Positions 29,671 to 33,934 of a stretch of 33,934 nucleotides of DNA are shown in pieces. The number at the start of each line of letters is the position of its first letter. Position 1 is the first letter of the stretch. The notes under the pieces were generated by a model. That model was not told the DNA's origin and did no database searches. It saw only the letters and a list, made by a program, of their open reading frames with translations. Position numbers and translations under genes: made by a program. Location of the stretch: the IMG/VR virus record IMGVR_UViG_3300046011_000595, positions 1 through 33,934 of that record; one strand, given 5' to 3'. The DNA is from a virus.

Positions 29671-29957
29671 GCGAAGATGTAATAGTAGTATCGCCGGTAA
29701 TCAATCAGATTACTGTCGCAGCTCCGGGTCCGCAAGGTCCGCAGGGAGTCTTCACACCGGGCGATGTTGCCTATGTCCATACTCAATCAGTATCAAGTGC
29801 GACATGGACCATAAATCATAATCTAGGCTTTCAACCGGTAGCAGTTGTATTAGACTCTGCCGGAACTCAATGCGAAGGCGCTATTTCTTACCCAAGCGTT
29901 AATCAAATGGTGATAACCTTTACGGGTGCTTTCACCGGCGTAGCATACATAGTTTAG
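29667..29957 (+). CDS. Short collagen-motif fibre protein
   Basis: 96 residues, ATGA-coupled. An N-terminal strand region (VIVVSPVINQITVAAPGPQG) leads into a short GPQGPQG collagen-like repeat and a C-terminal fibre head: VSSATWTINHNLGFQPVAVV, CEGAISYPSVNQMVITFTGA. The HNLGxxPVAVVLD head is widespread in marine phage fibres. Probably trimeric, partner of the next protein. Confidence 0.65.
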   Translation: MSEDVIVVSPVINQITVAAPGPQGPQGVFTPGDVAYVHTQSVSSATWTINHNLGFQPVAVVLDSAGTQCEGAISYPSVNQMVITFTGAFTGVAYIV

Positions 29958-29967
29958 GAGAACACAC

Positions 29968-31524
29968 ATGGCACGCAAGTTTCTAGTTTCGATAGATCTC
30001 AGCAAGAACGAATTACAGAACGCGGCAATACAGAACCTTGCTTCGGCTCCTGCTGCTCCTGCCACCGGGCAGATTTACTTCAATACAGTTGATGCTGCGC
30101 TTTATATCTACAATGGAACGCGTTGGGAAGTTGCGGGTAACGCAATTCTTTCCGGGCTTCTCGCAGCTCGACCATTGGCAAACGCGGTAGATGCTGGAAC
30201 TATTTACTACGCCACCGACACTTATCTTTTCTATTACTCAGACGGATCTACTTGGACACAGACAAATGCGTTCGGAACCGTAACTGCGCAAACTTCTTAT
30301 GGTGCTTCTAGTGGCAACGGATCAGCAACTACTTATGCTCGCGCAGATCACACTCACGGAACTCCGGCGCTCGGTACTGCTACACCGCAAGCAATCTCCG
30401 GAGCAGCTGGATCTGCTGGATCCGCAAGCACTCCTTCTAAGGAAGATCACACACACGCCTTTACGCCGTCACAAGATTTGTCTATGGCAACATTTAAACT
30501 TACAAATCTTGGAACTCCGACCAACTCCGCAGACGCAGCAACGAAAGCCTACGCAGATCTTAAATTAGCACTCACCGGTGGAACTATGACCGGTGCGATT
30601 GCGATGAGCAATACAAAGATCACCGGCTTAGCAACTCCTACTGACGCGGCTGACGCAGCCAATAAGCAGTATGTAGATGATGTTGCGCAAGGTCTAAATA
30701 TTCACGCAGCTTCCTATGCCGCAACTACCGCTAACCTTAACGCGACTTATAGCAACGGCACTAGCGGCGTAGGAGCAACATTAACTAACGCTGGAACGCA
30801 AGCTGCTTTCACTACTGACGGCACAACGCCTTCGGTCAATGATCGTATTCTTGTAAAAAATCAAACTACTACTTCTCAAAATGGTATCTACACACTTACC
30901 ACAGTAGGTAGCGGATCCACGAATTGGGTGCTTACCCGCGCAACAGATTTCGATACCGCAGTAGAGATTGCTGGCGGTGATTTTACTTTCGTAGATAACG
31001 GCACAACTCTTGCCAATACAGGCTGGGTAAATGTTGATGAAGTAACAACGGTAGGCACAGATCCTATTGAGTTTCAACAGTTCTCCGGCGCTGGAACCTA
31101 TACCGCAAGCAACGGCATTACTCTTACTGGAACTAACTTTACTTTCACTCCAAGATCCGGATACGGCTTGGCTACCGGAGCAAGTGGCGCAGAAATCAAA
31201 CTCGCTACTACTTCCGGACTTAACATCAGCTCGGATCTAGCGGTAGGCGCTGGAAATGGTATCTCTGTTCTTACCAACACAGTAGCCATTGACTCAGCAG
31301 TAGTAGTCAGCAAGTATGCCGCTAATGTTGGAGACGGATCTGCTACATCTTACACAATTACACATGGACTTAACACAAGAGATGTAATAGTGTCGGTCTA
31401 TGAAGCAAGCGCGCCATACGCAGAAGTAGTCTGCGATGTTGCGCACGCTACTACTACCACAGTTACGCTCGCTTTCTCCGTTGCTCCTACAAGTAATCAA
31501 TATCGAGTAGTCGTACACGCATAG
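29968..31524 (+). CDS. Large fibre / virion structural protein
   Basis: 518 residues, ATG after GGAG. The N-terminus has a helix SKNELQNAAIQNLASAP followed by the bead GQIYFNTVDAALYIYNGTRW. Further on are YARADHTHG and KEDHTHAF repeats, LTNLGTPTNSADAATKAYAD and ITGLATPTDAADAANKQYVD (coiled trimerisation units), then a large beta domain with DRILVKNQTTTSQNGIYTL and a C-terminal HGLNTRDVIVSVYE head. The DHTH and D-A-A-x-K-x-Y-V-D elements are standard fibre repeats. Located between terminase and portal, so it may be a second fibre or a head fibre. Confidence 0.75.
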   Translation: MARKFLVSIDLSKNELQNAAIQNLASAPAAPATGQIYFNTVDAALYIYNGTRWEVAGNAILSGLLAARPLANAVDAGTIYYATDTYLFYYSDGSTWTQTNAFGTVTAQTSYGASSGNGSATTYARADHTHGTPALGTATPQAISGAAGSAGSASTPSKEDHTHAFTPSQDLSMATFKLTNLGTPTNSADAATKAYADLKLALTGGTMTGAIAMSNTKITGLATPTDAADAANKQYVDDVAQGLNIHAASYAATTANLNATYSNGTSGVGATLTNAGTQAAFTTDGTTPSVNDRILVKNQTTTSQNGIYTLTTVGSGSTNWVLTRATDFDTAVEIAGGDFTFVDNGTTLANTGWVNVDEVTTVGTDPIEFQQFSGAGTYTASNGITLTGTNFTFTPRSGYGLATGASGAEIKLATTSGLNISSDLAVGAGNGISVLTNTVAIDSAVVVSKYAANVGDGSATSYTITHGLNTRDVIVSVYEASAPYAEVVCDVAHATTTTVTLAFSVAPTSNQYRVVVHA

Positions 31525-31542
31525 TAAAAAAGGGAGATACAC

Positions 31543-33387
31543 ATGGGTCTTCGTGACCGTATCGCAAAGGCATTACTGGCTGGAGACTTAGACAAGAAGC
31601 CTAATTTGCCGGCGGGTGCTACCACCATGTCGGAAAACGATATGCGCAACGCAGCTCTCAATCAGATCTCGCAGAACTACGGCAACTCGAACCCATTACC
31701 GCGCAACCCTTGGTTGAATATGGTTCCGTTCGGTCCGGGTATGCCGATTACTCCGGGAGCGATCAACCCTTTACGCCCTGACGGCAGACCGGATCCACGC
31801 CGCTACGAATACCAAGTAGCGCAAAACATCAACATCACCGAAACACGCCTTGTTCCGTTTAAGACACTCCGAGCTGCGGCAGATCAGATTGATATTCTGC
31901 GGCGTTGTATTGAAGTATTGAAGAGCAAGATTACTGGACTCGATTGGGATATTGTTTTAGGCACAGACGCTTCTGAAAAGATCGCAGCTGAGTCCGGTGG
32001 AGATCATGTGCGCGCTATGGCTAAGGCTCGCCAAGAATATACCGATGAGATTAACCGCATTAGAACATTTTGGGAAAACCCGGATAAGGCTAACGGGCTT
32101 ACTTTCTCGGATTGGCTAATGATTGCTTTAGAAGAGATCCTAGTTATTGACGCTTGGGCAGTTTGGCCACAAATGAGCGTTGGTGGAGATCTTTACGGCT
32201 TACAGATCCTTGACGGATCCACGATTAAGCCATTACTAGATGATCGCGGTATGCGCCCTATGCCGCCTAACTCAGCGTTCCAACAGATCCTATACGGCTT
32301 TCCACGCGCCGAATTTACTGCGAATGACGATGATCCGAAGGCAGACGGCGAATTTACGGCTGATGACTTGGCTTATATGGTTCGTAATCGCCGCACAATT
32401 AGCGTATATGGGCAATCTCCAACCGAGCGAGCGCTACCCCTAGCCGATATTTACTTGCGCCGCCAACAATGGATTAGAGCCGAATACACAGACGGCGTAT
32501 TGCCGGAGCTGATGTTCGAGACAGATGCTACTTGGGGAACTAATCCGGAGCTGCTACGCGCTTACGAAAATATCTTTAACGATGATCTTTCCGGGCAAAC
32601 CGAGCAACGCAAGCGCGCTCGCTTATTGCCTAGCGGCATGAAGCCGGTTCAATACGAAGGCTATGGCGAGAAGTTTAAAGATACGCTTGATGATTACTTG
32701 ATTACTTCGATCTGCGGACACTACGGAGTCCAACCGGCGGAAATTGGCTTTTCTCCTAAAGGCGGACTCGGTGGCGCTGGATTTGAAGAAGGTAGGGCTT
32801 CGAGCGCAGAAGCAATCGGTGCGCAGCCGCTTGTAAATTGGATCAACAGAATGCTAACTAATCTTTCTTACACTTATCTCGGTATGCCACGCGAATTAGA
32901 GTTTAGAATGATGACTTCTAAGCGACTAGATAACGAAGAAAACGCTCGCAAGGCTCAGATCGAAGTTACAAGCGCCGGTAAGACTATCAACGAACGCAGA
33001 TCCGAAATGGGCTTGCCTTTACTAGATACTCCGCAAGCAGATATGCCGCTATTGGTTGGTGGCGCTGGGATTTATCTATTCTCACCTGACGGCATTATCA
33101 ATGCTGCTGATGTTGTGAGCGCTCCGGCTCTTGCTGGACCCGAAGCAACTCCGTCAGCTCCGACTACGGAAGTAGGAGAGAAGCCGCAGGTAGAGCCAAG
33201 CGCTGAGCAAGAAGAAACAATAGAAGAAGAAGTCAAGGCATTTCTAAAATGGGCAAGTAAAGGCAAACGCGCTCGCCAATTTGAGTTCTATGAGATAGAT
33301 CCGGTAGTAGGAGAAGCGTTAAATCGTTGCGCGTTCGAAGGAGATCTCGATACCGCTCGATCTATTGCTAAAGCGTATATCTCATGA
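31543..33387 (+). CDS. Portal protein
   Basis: 614 residues; ATG after GGGAGA. Central SPP1/HK97-like portal features: PFKTLRAAADQIDILRRCIE, LSFSD-type LTFSDWLMIALEEILVIDAWA, TISVYGQSPTERALPLADIY, a stem with LTNLSYTYLGMPREL, and a long C-terminal tail that is acidic then basic (EEVKAFLKWASKGKRARQFE). The order terminase, portal, MuF agrees. It forms the dodecameric channel for DNA and the head-tail joint. The stop overlaps the next start. Confidence 0.88.
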   Translation: MGLRDRIAKALLAGDLDKKPNLPAGATTMSENDMRNAALNQISQNYGNSNPLPRNPWLNMVPFGPGMPITPGAINPLRPDGRPDPRRYEYQVAQNINITETRLVPFKTLRAAADQIDILRRCIEVLKSKITGLDWDIVLGTDASEKIAAESGGDHVRAMAKARQEYTDEINRIRTFWENPDKANGLTFSDWLMIALEEILVIDAWAVWPQMSVGGDLYGLQILDGSTIKPLLDDRGMRPMPPNSAFQQILYGFPRAEFTANDDDPKADGEFTADDLAYMVRNRRTISVYGQSPTERALPLADIYLRRQQWIRAEYTDGVLPELMFETDATWGTNPELLRAYENIFNDDLSGQTEQRKRARLLPSGMKPVQYEGYGEKFKDTLDDYLITSICGHYGVQPAEIGFSPKGGLGGAGFEEGRASSAEAIGAQPLVNWINRMLTNLSYTYLGMPRELEFRMMTSKRLDNEENARKAQIEVTSAGKTINERRSEMGLPLLDTPQADMPLLVGGAGIYLFSPDGIINAADVVSAPALAGPEATPSAPTTEVGEKPQVEPSAEQEETIEEEVKAFLKWASKGKRARQFEFYEIDPVVGEALNRCAFEGDLDTARSIAKAYIS

Positions 33388-33934
33388 TTTGGGGCGCTCA
33401 TCAGGCAGACGGGCGCATAGCTGCGAATAACGCTCGAAAGATCCGAGCTGCGTTAGGGCTGGAGATCAATGCCCGCCAAGTGTATGACCGGTATCTGGAA
33501 ACGCAACCTACTGTAAGCGACAACATAGCCCAAGATCGAGCCAAAGCCCGCGCATGGGCGATGCTCAATGTTGGACTCAACGAAGACGCTCTATATCAAG
33601 TTTTATCTAGGCTATGGGCAGAAGGCGTAGTTACTGGATACGCGGCTGCGGAAGAATTAATACTACGGCTGGAACGCCGGAGATCTCGCAAGATTGCTAA
33701 AGAAAACGCCTATATCGATTGGGCAAACTGGAAGCCCGGTGACCTAGCTGCTGCGGCGCTGGTCCGACCTAAAGGCGCTTTAGCCCGCTTACTAGAGCAA
33801 GCTGCGGTTAGCATTAGATCCTTAGCGAAAGAGACATACAATGAACTCGGAACAGCAATTGCAGACTCTTTGGCGGTTGGCTTGTCTCCGGAACGCGCAG
33901 CCAAACTCATTAACGACAAGATCAGGAACCCAAA
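33384..33934 (+). CDS. MuF-like minor capsid / head morphogenesis protein (start; runs off the window)
   Basis: At least 183 residues from ATG 33384 (ATGA overlap with portal), open to the right edge. NARKIRAALGLEINARQVYD, then helical NAYIDWANWKPGDLAAAALV, and a TYNELGTAIADSLAVGLSPE segment before AAKLINDKIRNP. The 'LGTAxADSLxxGLxxxxAxxxI' pattern is typical of Mu gpF-type minor head proteins. The C-terminal domain and any fused protease lie beyond the window. Confidence 0.7.
   Translation, partial: MIWGAHQADGRIAANNARKIRAALGLEINARQVYDRYLETQPTVSDNIAQDRAKARAWAMLNVGLNEDALYQVLSRLWAEGVVTGYAAAEELILRLERRRSRKIAKENAYIDWANWKPGDLAAAALVRPKGALARLLEQAAVSIRSLAKETYNELGTAIADSLAVGLSPERAAKLINDKIRNP

Noticed and set aside
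30299-30568. Leu/Gln-rich alternate-frame ORF inside the large fibre gene
   Set aside because: Product of the repeat composition in another frame; no initiation signal.
1-33934. CRISPR array or tRNA gene
   Set aside because: No regularly spaced repeats and no cloverleaf with a T-loop were found in the few short gaps.

Overview
This window is most of the genome of a tailed, siphovirus-like bacteriophage. The hallmarks are small and large terminase subunits, a portal, the start of a MuF-type head protein, a 1022-residue tape measure, distal tail, hub and fibre proteins, a CHAP endolysin with holin-like proteins, and a phage recombination and replication set. A WhiB-family iron-sulfur regulator with exact C-x29-C-x2-C-x5-C spacing points to an actinobacterial host, because WhiB proteins occur in Actinobacteria and their phages. 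Base composition looks mid-range by eye rather than GC-rich, so a low-GC (for example aquatic) actinobacterium is an inference. All genes are on the + strand except one small gene at 15199-15408. Most neighbours overlap through ATGA, GTGA or TAATG junctions, which suggests long translationally coupled transcripts.

Layout. (1) 1-11628, tail module: end of a head-tail connector-region protein, tail tube, tail assembly chaperone pair with a well-formed -1 frameshift signal, HK97-gp10-like protein, tape measure, distal tail protein, several fibre or adhesin proteins, and hub. (2) 11643-13021, lysis module: small membrane protein, a 59-residue Cys-rich lipoprotein, holin-like protein, CHAP endolysin, second holin-like protein, then a clear intrinsic terminator. 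(3) 13032-19416, regulation, recombination and replication: HTH protein, metallophosphoesterase, Gp88-family protein, ERF-like annealing protein, Cas4/RecB-like nuclease, WhiB, DnaD-like replication protein and RusA-like resolvase. (4) 19417-23407, small accessory genes including a DUF2958 protein, a secreted lysozyme-like protein that seems to start at AUA, HNH nuclease, SSB and an excisionase-like HTH protein. (5) 23412-27581, a compact DNA-modification operon. (6) 27586-33934, terminase, three fibre-like genes, portal and the start of a MuF-like protein. The remaining head genes (protease, major capsid) presumably lie between the right end and the left end of a circular or permuted genome.

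The most notable system is at 23412-27581: a ParB-domain protein, a TET/JBP-type 2-oxoglutarate/Fe(II) dioxygenase, an aGPT-PPlase-like (alpha-glutamyl/putrescinyl-thymine pyrophosphorylase) protein, a fold-type II PLP enzyme and a P-loop kinase. Together they read as a pathway for base hypermodification inside DNA: hydroxylate the 5-methyl group of thymine or 5-methylcytosine, phosphorylate the hydroxymethyl base, replace the phosphate with an amine or amino acid, then trim or remodel the adduct. Neither a cytosine methyltransferase nor a nucleotide-pool hydroxymethylase is visible here, so the oxidation step is probably made on polymerised DNA. The final base is unknown.

Other observations are a genome-wide excess of GATC and of CTGGA that is missing (GATC) from the adhesin region 8276-9867, fibre genes between terminase and portal, and a zinc-ribbon tail on the large terminase.
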